Below are positions 23,420 through 35,205 of a stretch of 64,000 nt of DNA, piece after piece. Position numbers and translations under genes: made by a program. The stretch's first letter is position 1. The number at the start of each line of letters is the position of its first letter. The stretch spans positions 2,246,001-2,310,000 of the forward strand of contig BSQZ01000022.1 of assembly GCA_033239005.1 (NCBI GenBank). Direction: 5' to 3'. The DNA is from Lamellibrachia satsuma. Lineage: Eukaryota; Annelida; Polychaeta; Sabellida; Siboglinidae. Below the pieces are notes generated by a model, which saw nothing but the letters and a program-made list of their open reading frames with translations, made no database searches and was not told where the DNA came from.

Positions 23420-24265
23420 TCAAATGTACAATTGGAATTTTAATAGTAGTCGCCTTCTCGCGATGTTGAAATCACGCAAATGCAATTTCAGTAGTCGACT
23501 TCTCGCGAAATACCACTGGCCGCCTCTTACTACACTTGTAGTAGTCACCTTCTCGCGACAAACTACTGGCCGCCTCTTACAACACTTGCAGTAGTCGCCT
23601 TCTCGCGACATACCACTGGCCGCCTCTTACAACACTTGCAGTAGTCGCCTTCTCGCGACATACCACTGGCCGCCTCTTACTACACTGGCCGCCTCTTACT
23701 ACACTTGCAGTAGTCACCTTCTCGCGACATACCACTGGCCGCCTCTTACTAGGGGGCAGCCGTGGCCTAGTGGTTAAAGGTGTTGCACTCTAAATTCTAG
23801 GGTTGTGAGTTCAAGACCCACACTGGGCACGGTTCTTTTTCGAAGCTTAGGCAATTTCGTTTACCCTACTTTGCCTCAGTCTACTCAGCTGCAAATGAGT
23901 ACAAACACTGTTTGGAAGGTACCTGCGATGGACTAGTGTCCCGTCCAGGAGAGTCAGTATAACTGCACTCTAAGTTGCTTCGCACTACAGAAACCAGGTT
24001 TAAGCACTGGCCATATAAGCCTTCATGGCTTCCTAAGGCGTAATGCCTGGGGGATGACTTTACCTTTACCTTTACCTTGATGCGCACTTTACCTACCTAC
24101 CTACCTACCTCTTACTACACTTGCAGTAGTCGCCTTCTCGCGACATACCACTGGCCTTCTCTTAATACACTTGCAGTAGTCACCTTCTCGCGACATACTA
24201 CTGGCCTCCTCTTAATACACTTGCAGTAGTCACCTTCTCGCGAAATACCACTGGCCGACCTTGGT
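23420..24265. repeat. ~49-bp minisatellite, interrupted by a SINE
   Basis: Units combine GTAGTCGCCTTCTCGCGACA, TACCACTGGCCGCCTCTTAC and TACACTTGCA. About seven units lie left of the SINE at 23751-24107 and about three to its right. Every unit carries the palindrome TCGCGA. Confidence 0.93.
23751..24107 (+). mobile_element. tRNA-derived SINE with (TTTACC)n tail
   Basis: Head GGGGGCAGCCGTGGCCTAGT (A box TGGCCTAGTGG) and B-box-like GTTCAAGACCC. A ~230-bp body contains CGATGGACTAGTGTCCCGTC and AAGCCTTCATGGCTTCC. It ends in TTTACC/TACC units. CCTCTTACT occurs on both sides (23742-23750 and 24108-24116), although the target is itself repetitive. Pol III transcription and LINE-driven mobilisation are what is known for such elements. 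Confidence 0.9.
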
Positions 24266-24644
24266 TAGATCAGTCCACAGCGTATATATGGTCCAACAAT
24301 CAATGATAAGCATTACTGGCCCGTTACCTCAGATAATGCTCATTGCTAGGACTACCGCCTAGCCTGGCTCGAAAATATCTATAGAAAACCTTTTACATGA
24401 GATAGTGGGTATCACTACGACTGTTGCGTAAACGTAAAATAAATGTATGATATTCACATTGTCAAACTGATAAGATAAAATAAAAGATAAAGACAATGGT
24501 ATTGGCAACTCTGTTGAGTTGGATTCACATCATTGTACAGTCAGTAAAAGAATGCATGTAACAGTCAATAATCGTAAAATACAATAATCATAAAAACTCT
24601 ATCATGATAAGTGGCGCTGCAGATATTATATTATTATATTACTT

Positions 24645-25150
24645 ATTGCCAATTGTGTAAACCTCGTGGTATCAGAGAGTTTCGATACATATTCGTCCGA
24701 GTTATTGGTAATGAATACTTATTACTGTGCCTTATATTATAATTTGTATGTCTTTTGTCACGTAATTGATGTTTCAGTTTGTGTGAGCCTACTTTAATTT
24801 TGTTAAAATATCGCTCACACAGACAGTCCCTCCTTTCTTTCAGTGTATGTAGACTTAAATCATTCACTTCACAGCTTTTGCATCTTAAGACTCTTGTCTA
24901 TATCATTTCGATATTGTCACATAAGTAATTCTACAAATTGGTATGCAACACACGGCATGCATATTCCACGATACGTCTCACAACACATACATATGCAGTT
25001 ACCAGATCACTCTGGCTAATAGATGCGCGTTTTAATTGGTACAACATGTATACTATTTTCCCAGCTGTTTTCACAATATTCTAAACATGCTTATTCCATG
25101 TTAGAATATGAGAAATTGTAACGCCAAGAAGCTTATCAAGGTCTACTTAA
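24645..25150 (-). mobile_element. LINE ORF2 C-terminal remnant
   Basis: The minus frame reads LLGVTISHILTWNKHV, then KTAGKIVYMLYQLKRAS, VVRRIVEYACRVLHTNL, SLHTLKERRDCL and YFNKIKVGSHKLKHQL, ending ITRTNMYRNSLIPRGLHNWQ and a stop. This is the post-RT tail of a LINE unrelated to the CR1 copy at 17.5 kb. At least three in-frame stops are present. The 3' end of the element lies just below 24640. Confidence 0.85.
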
Positions 25151-25159
25151 TCTGCATCA

Positions 25160-25965
25160 GTATTATGTTCGCCATCTTCTATTCCTGATGAAGTGCGCCT
25201 TCGCGCATTGAACTGTTGAAAATAGCAGTTAATGGATGATTCCTTTATACCTAAACAGGAATGTTATCAGGCCATGTGGCCTTATTCGCCTTAACTTTCT
25301 GTAGCGCTGTGAATGTTGTCATCACACCGATGACATATTGATCTGGTAGGTCCTCGTTTATTGTAAATGTTTAATAATCCTTATTTAAATGGGTTAATTT
25401 TCACTGACAGACACACAAAACTGATTCATTTTACTGGCTAATAATATATTGTGTTATTTAGTTGTTGCATGCCAGAATTGACATTCCCATCTAGTTCCAA
25501 TAATCTGTTCATATGTTTCCACCAATCATGGGATACTGATTTATTCACTGCTGCAATTTATGCTTGATACAAGTTGTACTTAAGTCTCGAAGCGGTGAAC
25601 CCTATTTGGTAATATCCTTGCTTGATTCAAATCACCGCCCATGTCAGTACGCTTGGTTTTGCGAACTAATGTTCTAAACCAGTCCGTTACCCATGATTTA
25701 TCAGCCGTATGGCGCGTTACGACTTTGGTGGGAAAACACGTTCCCGTGAGCTAATGAATAACAGTTTGAAAATATAAATACTTATTTTCACATAACTGTA
25801 AGCTAAATAAGGGTTCCCATCTAATAACTGACAAAGCCATAGTAAATGTGGCTGTTTCGTTGGTACCCATACCTCTTAAGTTAAACGTGTTATACATCCG
25901 GTATCAATTAACCGATTATAACTTGGTTCCAGCAATATCGTATTATGGTCTGATTTCCAAAAGAC
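25160..25965. other. No gene recognised
   Basis: AT-rich. It contains a CTGATGA followed by a GTGCGC/GCGCAT stem near 25187, considered and rejected as a ribozyme. It ends at the outer edge of the giant inverted repeat. Confidence 0.4.
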
Positions 25966-26159
25966 GTCGATAAGCAACACATGTTCTGGCGGCCTAACAC
26001 TTACTACAACCTCTGACACTTTCTCTGGATGTTTTTAACAAAAACAATTTTGAGATCGCTCATATGCCACTGATCATTGTATGCAAATATATGCAATCAT
26101 CGTATATGAGTGAAGATGTTCGTCAGACTGGATGGTTCAAATGAGTAACATTTTTTATT

Positions 26160-28030
26160 TATTTCACAGTCAGTTTACCTTTTTTCTCGTGACAGACGAC
26201 TACCGCTCGATGGCGACACGGTAGTCAAATGCCCTATCAACACGAAACGAGCCAATTGCATCATAGAAAGGCCAAAAAGGACCTGATAAGGGAGATAATC
26301 CGAGTAATTAACATAAAATTGGATAGTTACAGAGAATAGAAAGACAAAATTAAAGACGAATTGTTTATGCAGTTACCTAGCAACACCAAAGACAGCATTG
26401 TGTCACACTGGCGCGAAGACACGAGATGGTGTACAAGAACACAAAATGGCGACATCAACAAAAGCTGGAACGTTGGAAACTACAAACAAAATACACAGAG
26501 AATACCACTGAACACCACCACTGTCAGAACAACAACTTAGGAAGTGGGTAGTCAATATCTCGCAATATTAACCGAAGAACGCAGAAACGAAGGTTCTCGC
26601 GAAAGGACTAAATTATGATATAACACCGAAAAAATCCCAATAGAGCAATATATAGTAGCCACTGAACAGTCTTGCTCCACGCTACCACAAACAGAAGCAA
26701 AAAACTTACCAGCAGATATGAAAGGGACTTTGAAATCAGCGAAGCCTCCCAAATCTAACGTCGCCAACTTTGAAATCAGCGAAGCCTCCCAAATCCAACG
26801 TCGCCAACCTCTTGGGTAACCCAGTGTCCCCCATCGTCGCCAACCTCTTCATGGAACATCTGGAGCAAGAAGCTATTGCCACAGCCCCTATCAGCTGCCG
26901 ACCTAGGATGTGGAAACGTTATGTAGATGACATACTAGAAGTGATAAACACATGGATGACAGCAACTGACCGACGGTCTAAACAGAATGGACGAGACAAA
27001 CATCATCTAATTCACACATGAAGAAGAAGCAGAAGGAACAATACCATTTTGGGACACTTTACTAGAAAGGAAGGAATCGGGAGAGATGAAACTACTAATC
27101 TTTCGAAAGAATACAGACCAATACCTACACTTTTCCTCACACCATCCATTACACCAGGAGATGGGAGTAATCAGTACGTTACTAGACAGATGCGAAACAC
27201 TTGTGACAGAAGAGGAAGATAAACAGAAAGAAAGAGAACACATCAAAGAAACTCTACCTAGATGCGGGTATCTACAATGGACCATATCAACAGTGCAGAT
27301 AAAGATAAAAACAAACATGGAAGATAACATCAGGAAAAAACCAGTGGGAAAATACAAGACCAAAGGCATGGCGGTACTTCCATATGTCTAAGGATTATCC
27401 GAAACCACATCACGGATCATGAAGAAATACAATGTGAACACAGCAGTGAAGCCTCACAACACCATCAAGAGGTCACTAGTAAGACCAAAGGACAAAGTTG
27501 AACAAAATATGTGCGAAGGGGTGTTTTCCATAACGTGTAAGAACTGTAATGCCACATACATCGGATAAACGAAACGTACCCTAGGAACCTGCATCAAAGA
27601 ACACGAAGAAGGCGCTGAGAAAGTATGGGCTAGCAGACCCTACACCCGAAGCATCGGAAAAAAGAGATGCAAAAATCCGCGATCACAGATCACATGACTC
27701 AACAGAATCACATAGTAGACTGGGAGGCGGCCATGTTTGTAGACAGAGAGTCGGACTTGAGAAAAAGGCATCAAAAAAGCCATATGGATAAGAAAACCCA
27801 AGTACAGTATGAATCGACATGAGGGCCGACACCGACTCTCGCACATCTACGATGATCTCCTGAAGGGCCACCCAGGGCGCGGCCGCGGGGGAGGGGGCAC
27901 ACAATAGAGTAACGTCAGCGTAGAAAGTCTATCGTGTCGCCATCTAGCGGTAGTCGTCTGAAGAAGATTGCTAATAGCAATGGAAACGTCACGAGAAGAA
28001 AAGGGTAAACTGACTATGAGATATATAAAA
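26160..28030 (+). mobile_element. Penelope-like element, left copy, internally deleted
   Basis: Plus-strand copy of the element at 38.0-40.4 kb. It retains the N-terminal region, [20 protein letters not shown] and [11 protein letters not shown] (YVDD active site), then [18 protein letters not shown], the RT tail, and TCKNCNATYIG from the GIY-YIG domain. Most of the RT fingers are deleted. At the junction a ~41-bp segment ([12 protein letters not shown] coding) is present twice in tandem at ~26728-26808. Multiple stops follow. It is bordered by inverted ~75-bp repeats with CAGTTTACC and GACTACCGCT...ACGGTAGTC. Confidence 0.9.
27954..27994 (+). ncRNA. Hammerhead-ribozyme-like motif (left Penelope copy)
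   Basis: Order of elements: TCGT, CTGAAGA (fits CUGANGA), a hairpin ATTGCT-AAT-AGCAAT, GAAA, CGTC and ACGA. TCGT and ACGA pair as helix I, the hairpin is helix II, and GTC would be the cleavage triplet with a minimal helix III. Penelope-like elements are known to carry hammerheads with very short helix III in their terminal repeats. Weak points are the unpaired AG and G at the base of helix II. Activity is not claimed. Confidence 0.4.
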
Positions 28031-28146
28031 ATATTACTCGTGCAATCATCGTGTTAACTGTTAAATGGTATTTACATTTGCTTTACCACAAACTAGCTGT
28101 ACATCTTAACAATTGATCTTTCGCGATAACATTTTTGGAAACACCA

Positions 28147-28545
28147 ATGACTGCCTATAAACGTTCTCCTGTCTATGAGAAGACACTCTTGTTTGTCAAT
28201 TCAGCTTCTGGAGAAGAAGTCAGCATCTTTGTTCCCAAGGACGAGGAACCTAAGACGGAGGGTGATAAGATCATGGTGGCCATCGGCTTCAAGAAGGCGT
28301 ACAAAGCCCCGCCTAACATCGCGATGGGAATCATCGGGATTGTGATGCTTGTTATTCCCGCCGTGGTGCTCTTTAGTCTGGATTTCAACACCTTCATAAT
28401 CCACTTCCGGTTCATGAAGAGAAATATTCAGCATGGACAGAGAAACCTAGTTGCAGTTCACTACGTTCTGTGTACGTGCGTGTACGTGAGCCCGCAGTTT
28501 AATAAATTAATAACAAATATACCTGTACATGTTGTGGACCATTAG
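28147..28545 (+). CDS. Small single-pass membrane protein, unrecognised (left-arm copy)
   Basis: The ATG in ACACCAATGACT opens MTAYKRSPVYEKTLLFVNSA. A charged stretch follows (FVPKDEEPKTEGDK), then one hydrophobic segment of about 23 residues (IAMGIIGIVMLVIPAVVLFS) and a basic membrane-proximal FRFMKRNIQHG. The right-arm copy (37526-37864) has the same frame with about 15 substitutions in ~100 residues. After ...RNL the left copy differs because ~80 bp are missing, so its last ~32 residues are probably not the original C-terminus. AATAAA lies near 28500. No acceptor AG lies between the upstream in-frame stop and the ATG, so a start at this ATG is favoured. I do not recognise the family. Confidence 0.5.
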   Translation: MTAYKRSPVYEKTLLFVNSASGEEVSIFVPKDEEPKTEGDKIMVAIGFKKAYKAPPNIAMGIIGIVMLVIPAVVLFSLDFNTFIIHFRFMKRNIQHGQRNLVAVHYVLCTCVYVSPQFNKLITNIPVHVVDH

Positions 28546-28821
28546 AAGTGAGTGTAGTACGTGTGTGAAACATTAATCAAAATAGCAGGTGTTGTACATG
28601 ATGTGGAGTATTATACTCATTAATTCGCTACGTTGCGCTATGTCTTAACAGTTGAAAGCAATACGTACGTTATGCTAATGTGAGATATTTCATGTAGTTG
28701 TTAGCACTGCATTTTCGCATGTGTGTCTTCGTAAATAATTTTTCAGAGTGCACCCACAAAGCTAATCTCCTGTAGCTGACTTTCTCGCCCGACTTCGTGG
28801 ACTCGCCGAGAAAAGAGTCTG

Positions 28822-29097
28822 ATGGCAGATACGTGGTTTAAGCGTTACCGGCAGATGGTGTCGCCGGTCAAATCGATCTGTTGGGGACTGTATTTAATGT
28901 TACATGTGTATATGTATGCTTTGGATGAAGAAATCAAATATCAGAGTAAAATATATGAGAGTCACTTTGATTGGTTAAACAAATTCCGGTTAATCAAACA
29001 AATTCGTAACAATGAAAAGTGGTACGTTAATTTGATTCCAGGCTCTTGTGAGAGTGACAAGCGATGGCGCCACATCGCTCAGCCGATGCTAACGTAA
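28822..29097 (+). CDS. Small ORF conserved in both arms (left copy)
   Basis: Encodes MADTWFKRYRQMVSPVKSIC..., then a weakly hydrophobic GLYLMLHVYMYAL and a charged EIKYQSKIYESHFDWLNKF. The inverted copy (36896-37108) keeps the frame through a 12-bp in-frame indel and then ends earlier through a 4-bp shift. It could be coding or could be fortuitous in a conserved noncoding segment. No domain recognised. Confidence 0.3.
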   Translation: MADTWFKRYRQMVSPVKSICWGLYLMLHVYMYALDEEIKYQSKIYESHFDWLNKFRLIKQIRNNEKWYVNLIPGSCESDKRWRHIAQPMLT

Positions 29098-29214
29098 AGC
29101 TACAGACTACGCTTAGGCCAAGCATAGGACATTAGTGAAATGATAATGTTTCCATTAAAATAAATGATATCGTTCTCTGTTTTCACTTGTTGCACGTTTT
29201 ATTAGTGTTGGTAT

Positions 29215-29600
29215 TTTTAGTAATCTTTATGCTAGTTTACACCCGTCCACGCAGTGACAAACCAATCCTTCTTCCACAGGTAGAAAAGCACAAGGGGTGA
29301 GCATCAAACTCGTAAGTAGATCATTCTAAATAACCATATCTGGGTTTTTCATAGATCGCCAATTGGTAGTTCAGAGGCCACTGGTCCAAGGAGGCAAATT
29401 GACATAGACAGAGGCGATGGGACGTCGGTGCGAGGAAGGAGATACTGACAGGATTCGCCCAAGATTAGCGTATTAACAAACACTAGCTTAAACCCGTCCA
29501 TGTAACAAAAGGGATTAAACACCTTTGATTTTCAAATAAGCTGCCATTACAACGTTTCGTAGAATTCCTACTAAATGTGTCCTACGATTTTATGTTCTTC
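29215..29600. repeat. Arm module, copy A (left)
   Basis: Shares ATCGCCAATTGGTAGTTCAG, a CCACTGGTCCAAGGAGGC block and AAACCCGTCCATGTAAC with modules at 31.0 and 31.7 kb and their mirror images. No coding potential seen. Confidence 0.75.
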
Positions 29601-30779
29601 AGCATTTCACAGCACATCGGTAACATACATATGTGTGTAATTCTACAAAGCCACATATCTGGTGTAAGGAGGCGAAGGAACATATATGATTGCATTCCAT
29701 CCATATATGATTGCATTTAAATGCAACTGTTTTAAACAATTAAAATGAAAATGGAAGAGTCTGAATTTATTCAAATACAAATGTTTAAGGTGATTCAACA
29801 ACAAATGCAATTGCAAGAGTTTGAGTGTTTTTATGACTGCAAAATGCATAAAAGCACATACCAATTAACATTAACGCTAGTAAATACAGATGCATAAAAC
29901 AAACGCTTTATTATTAAATAATATTTCAGTAATCATTCCAAAAATATTACACTCAAATGGTGCGTTAGACCACTACAGTTGACATATATAATTAGGTAAA
30001 CCTCTGGGTTGAACAGCAGTCTTGGATAAACAATGGATTTATTCAAGTGGGGAAGTTCTTTCCCCCATAACGGGAATGAGTAGGCAGCTGTCCTTTAATT
30101 GCCCAATCTCTGTAAATAAACCATTTCAATTCAGAAAGACAATGAGATGAGACCTGAACGGTCTGGCGTATTTCTTTAGTAAGAAATACTGGGCTTTACA
30201 GTCTCCAGCAGAAACTTAGCGCTCGGTGGGAAGAAAGAGATGAGTGGTAGAATTTCTCAAATTAAATACAAACAGTAGTTTACATACAATGTCATTCGTT
30301 GACAAAAATGTGTATTTGTATGGTCTCGTATAGTCAATACGGTGAAATTTGGCAGGCTTAGTCATAGTGTTACCATCTGCTTGAGAATGATCAAATTCTG
30401 GGTGAAAATAATCCAAGCAAAGCAATAAAATTATTATACGTAATGCATCATTGCTAAGATGATTACATGATAAAAAATAATATTGCTTTAAATTGAGATA
30501 TATTGTGAACACCAAAAATATTTGTGATAATTGTGGTCATGGATTTCAAAAGGCTGCCAGGACTTCACTGATTCCATTTCACAGATAAGTTTAGCAGAGT
30601 TGAGCATACAAACACTACCAACTGGTCATTCAGACAGGAATTGAAGGGCCTTCTACAATAACATGGCCATTGGTAGGGAAATAAGTTGACAGCTAATTAT
30701 GGCTTTTGCAAATCTGTCTAAAGTAAACATTTGGGGCTGGCAACTTGCAGCCAAGTGGGAAATTTGCGTTAAAGGCATC

Positions 30780-30995
30780 ACATGTTTTGACTCAAATGCA
30801 AATGTTTTTTAATCAAATCAAATGCAAATTTCTTTAATCAAATGCAAATGTTTTTATCAAAAGCAAAAGTTTTCGAATCAAATGTAAATGTTTTGATTCA
30901 AGTGCAAATGCGGAGCAGGAGAGGACAATACATTTAAATGGAGCAGGAGAGGACAATACATTTAAATGCAAATGCAAATGCGACATGTTCAAAAG
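30780..30995. repeat. ATGCAAAT-rich tract (left)
   Basis: About ten occurrences of ATGCAAAT or one-off variants in imperfect 18-25 bp units (AATCAAATGCAAATGTTTTT). The mirror copy is at 34985-35200, with a further piece at 36120-36220. Confidence 0.8.
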
Positions 30996-31009
30996 CATTT
31001 GTATTTTAA

Positions 31010-31440
31010 CCCAATCCTGGCCACGTTTACGTCATCTGGAGAGTGGCCCACACTCAATTCGGCCACAATTGGGCCACTGCTTCCAACTGTGTCCGACATG
31101 TAGAAAAGCATTATAGTAAATAAATCTAAATAACTGTATTTGTGATTTTTTAAATACATCGCCAATTGGTGGGTCAGAGGTCACTGGTGTAAGGAGGCGA
31201 AGGAACGTAGAAAGAGGAGCGAGGGTGTCGACGCCTTGGAGGGTATACTGCCAGACTGCACCCAAAGTTAGTATATTAATATATAGCTTACACCAGTCCA
31301 TGTAGCAAAATGGGTGAACATTTGATTTTCAAATATACTACCATTATAACGTTCTTTGCTTAGGATTCCAGCACAAATTTTCCTACGATTTTTTCAACTT
31401 TCACACCACATTTATCCTGTATTAAGAAACCTGCTGTGTG
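31010..31440. repeat. Arm module, copy B (left)
   Basis: ACATCGCCAATTGGTGGGTC, GTCACTGGTGTAAGGAGGCG, CTGCCAGACTGCACCCAAAG and TTACACCAGTCCATGTAGC. Mirror copy at about 34590-34990. Confidence 0.8.
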
Positions 31441-31719
31441 GAATTCACATATCTTTCAGGAAAAAAACGCATTCAAACGGGACAATTCTCAATGTCGACC
31501 CAGGCCAGTGAATGGTTTAGAAATGTTGAAACGATGCCGTCAAATAAAAGATTTAATGTAGAAGTAAAGAAAACATTATCTTTGTCAACGCATCCAATGT
31601 GAGAATAAGCGGGGAAAATCACTAATTAAATTACCACAGAGGTAGTTATTTTCTACTTGTCGGACAAAGTGGGCGAATTGATTGTTGGCCATAGACTATA
31701 TTTTCGATTCATTCGCCGT

Positions 31720-32040
31720 TACCCACACTAAGAGACCCAATTATAGTGACGACTGCGCGTTATGAGTGAATTGAGCAATTCATTTTTATCATCGCCAGTG
31801 GGAATATCAGAGGCGACTTGTCCAAGGAGGCGACTTGTCCAAGGAGGCGACATTATATAGAATGAGGCGAGTGAAAGTGAGCGCCTGGGAAGAGATGCTG
31901 CCAGACTGACCCCCAAAGTTAGTGCATAGAAATAGAGAGAGGTATGGTGGAGTGACGGCGAAATTTTTTTAGCAGGTAGGTTGAGCACCATGGGCCGATG
32001 TGAACCAATGGGGTGTTCGGATTTCATCACGTGATACATT
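31720..32040. repeat. Arm module, copy C (left)
   Basis: Diverged version with CTTGTCCAAGGAGGCGAC (doubled) and TGCTGCCAGACTGACCCCC. Mirror copy at about 33830-34330. Confidence 0.75.
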
Positions 32041-32044
32041 ATGT

Positions 32045-32965
32045 AAACATCATATGGGATTCGAAGTAAGAACCAATTACTTGATTATTGGATATACATT
32101 AAGTACGTCACGCTACTTTTCAGTTTGTTGAGCCCCAACCCCATTAGCAATACTGTCCAGTTTACCCACCAAAACTACGTTCGTTTTGAGAAAGACACCC
32201 CACCCCATCTATTATGCATGCAATTATTTATTTGGAGACTTTTCGCACGCGCCATTGATGCATGAATTCGGTCAAAATGTATCCCCAAAATGGCATAGCA
32301 ATCAATGCTATTAGTATGATGTCGACAGCTAGACGAGCAAAACACTCTTTTTAATAACGAACGTAACAATCGCTGAAACAGCCCCACCCACACCCTTAAA
32401 GCTCTCCTGGATACCCCACCTCGTGAGCGTGTTCGTACTCTATGGGTGGCCCCTTAAACGTTAGTGCCAACTATACAACGTATTTACCTAGGTATATTCT
32501 GAGGGGTATACCATGGGGTGCACCATAATATTCTACGGGATATACTCCAGTGCATCCCATAATACCTCCGGGTTTATTCTTGGAGGGGTTAATTGTTAGA
32601 CTTTACACCTGTAAGTAATCCGGTGTTGTTTGTGCGAACCCTAATTGTGAAACGTTCTTGACTTGTGGTGATTTATAATAGTACGACGCCATTGCTCATT
32701 CAGAAGTCCGGGTAAAACCTCTTGCCCAACGCAGTGTTGTGTTTCTTGCAGGCAAGAACAACCAGAAAATATCCTGTAAAATGTATTATTTTGTATCCCA
32801 TTTCCTTAGAACAATGTCATCGGCGAAAAAAAACTTAACTGTGCTGCCATCTACTGCAGATATATACTACTACATAATCATGGTTATCTTTGCATTCGTT
32901 AGACGGCGTCCTCATAACCTTGAAGAATCTCTATATTAATACGTTAACTTTGGGGTGGTCTGCGT
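32045..32965. repeat. Extra ~0.9 kb present only in the left arm
   Basis: The flanking text GTTGAGCACCATGG...CATCACGTGAT occurs at both 31980-32035 and 32985-33040 on the left, but only once (inverted) on the right, near 33800-33870. So the left arm gained this segment with a duplication of its border, or the right arm lost it. The inside shows no gene. Confidence 0.7.
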
Positions 32966-33290
32966 ATTTTTTTTAGTGGGTAAGTTGAGCACCATGGATG
33001 GATGTAAGCCAAAGCGGTGCTCGGATATCATCACGTGATGCATACATTATGGAGAATCTTTACACGTGGTGTGGTAAGGCAACTTGCGCCAACACGTGCA
33101 TATGTTTAATAGCAAATTTTATGGAAGTGACGGCGTTTGTTTGGCGTTATTGGGGCGATTAATGATCAACATCAAATACGCGTTTCGCGCATGGCATATA
33201 AACACCCATGGGCGTGCGTGCGTGTGTGAGTGAGTGCGTGCATGCGTGTGTGCGTGGGTGATAATTATTTGTTTAAAATAAATAACCATA

Positions 33291-33544
33291 GTGACAATGT
33301 TCGCATGCACTTAGCTGATAACAGGTTCTCAACAACTGCCAATTTGAGGCTGGAGACGGACTCTCCGGGATGGCGGATGAAAAAGGAAAACAAACATTTT
33401 ATAGTAAATCCAATTTATTTAACTAAGATGCAACTAGACATTTACGTGTTAACTATAAAGATATACAATTATATCTTTGGAATTAAATTATAAAAAAAAG
33501 ATCAATGATATCAGGAACAGTTTAAGCTATCAGCACTTGTAAAA
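33291..33544. other. Loop of the giant inverted repeat
   Basis: About 255 bp with no inverted partner, lying between mirror-image TTATTTGTTTAAAATAAATA and its complement. It contains a short ORF with no domain. Confidence 0.7.
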
Positions 33545-34984
33545 TGTTAATTATATGTGGAAGTTATTTATTTTAAACAAATAATTATCACGCACTCACT
33601 CACGCATCCACGCACGCAGGCACGCACGCACGCACGCATGCACGCACACACACGGATGTTTACATACCTTGCACAAACGCGTATCTGATGTTGGTCATTA
33701 ATTGCCCCAACAACGCCAATCAAAAGCCGTCTTTTCGATAAAACTTATTAGTAAACAAGCACGTGTTGGCGCAAGCTACCGTACGACACCACGTGTAAAG
33801 ATTCTCCATAATGTATCACATGATGAAATCCGACCACCTCATTGGTTCACATCCGCCCATGGTGCTCAACTTACCTGCTCAAAAATAAAATCGCTTATGG
33901 TCTGGCAGCATCTCCTCCCAGGCGCCGGCACCCACGCGCTTCTTTCCGCGTTCCTTGGCCTCCTTGCAACAGTGACCTTTGATTTACCAATTGGCGATGT
34001 ATTAAAAAACCACAAAGGCAGTTTTTTTAGACTTACTTACTATAATTGTTTTATGGCCGCATTGAGTTTGAGCCTCTCGATCACCAGATGGCGCGACCGT
34101 CACTCCACCATCTCTGTCTCTATTTCTATACGCTAACTTTGGGGGCAGTCTGGCAGCATCTCTCCCTCTCTCCTCCTCCCTCGCATCTCATCTTCCCATT
34201 GGCGATGATAAAATAAACTGATGATCAATTCACTCATAACGTGCAGTCGCCACTATCATAGGGTATCTGTGTGTAGGTAATGGCAAATGAATGGGAAATG
34301 TGGTCTATGGCCAACACTCAATTCGCCCACTTAGTCCATTTTTGTTCGATCGGAAGGAAATAACTCTTAAATAACTACCTTTATGGTAATTTAATTAGTG
34401 ATTTCCCCCCGCATATTCTCACATTGGATGCGTTGGTAAAGATATTTTTTTCGTGTTAACTTCTACATTAAATATTTTATTTGATGGCATCGTTCCAACA
34501 TTTCTAAATCATTCACCGGGCTGGGTAAAAATTGACATATATCTCGTGTGGGTGCGTTTTTTCTGAAAGTTTTGTGATTTTATCGAGTTACACACAGCAT
34601 GTTTCTTAACAGAGGATAAATATTGTGTGAAGACAATCGTAGGAAAATTTGTGCTGGAATCCTAAGAAACGAACGTTGTAATGGCAGCGTATTTAAAAAT
34701 CAAATGTTCACCCATTTTGGACGGGTGTAAGCTATATATTAATACATTAACTTGCGGAGCAGTCTGGCAGTATACCCTCCAAGACATCGACACACACCCG
34801 CCTCCTTCTATGTTCCTTCGCCTCCTTGCACCAGTGACCTCTGACCCACAAAATGGCGATGTATTAAGAAAACACAAAGGCAGTTATTAAATTGATTTAC
34901 TATAATACCGTTTTACCTATCTGACAAAGACGGAAACAGTGGCCTAATTGTGGCCAAATTGAGTGTGAGCCACTCTCCAGATGA

Positions 34985-35205
34985 CGTAACCGTGGCCAGG
35001 CTCGCGTTCAAATGCAAATGCATTAGAAAATGTCACATTTGCATTTGCATTTAAATGCAGTGTTGTCTCCTGCTCCGCATTTGCACTTGCGTTTTTATTT
35101 GAACCAAACATTTGCCTTTGAATCGAAAACATTTGCATTTGATAAAAACAATTTGCATTTGATAAACCACTTTTGTGTTTGAACCAAACCATGCGATGCC
35201 TTTAA
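34985..35205. repeat. ATGCAAAT-rich tract (right)
   Basis: Mirror of the left octamer-rich tract, written on this strand as ATTTGCAT: GTCACATTTGCATTTGCATT, then diverged TTTGAATCGAAAACATTTGC units. Confidence 0.8.

Larger units (their letters stand above)
25970..33290 (+). repeat. Giant inverted repeat, left arm (~7.3 kb)
   Basis: The sequence from GACGTCGATAAGCAACACATG inward reappears inverted in 33545-40595, in the same order. The shared order is Penelope-like element, membrane-protein ORF, second small ORF, modules A-B-C, then the TTATTTGTTTAAAATAAATA edge of the loop. Differences are scattered substitutions plus indels: the left Penelope copy lacks ~0.65 kb of RT, and the left arm has an extra ~0.9 kb at 32045-32965. 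The loop between arms is about 255 bp. Confidence 0.93.

Noticed and set aside
25180..25220. CTGATGA followed by a 7-bp stem (GTGCGC/GCGCAT), hammerhead-like
   Set aside because: The stem is followed by GAAC, not GAAA, and no helix I partner is found. It is outside the Penelope borders and likely chance or part of decayed LINE sequence.
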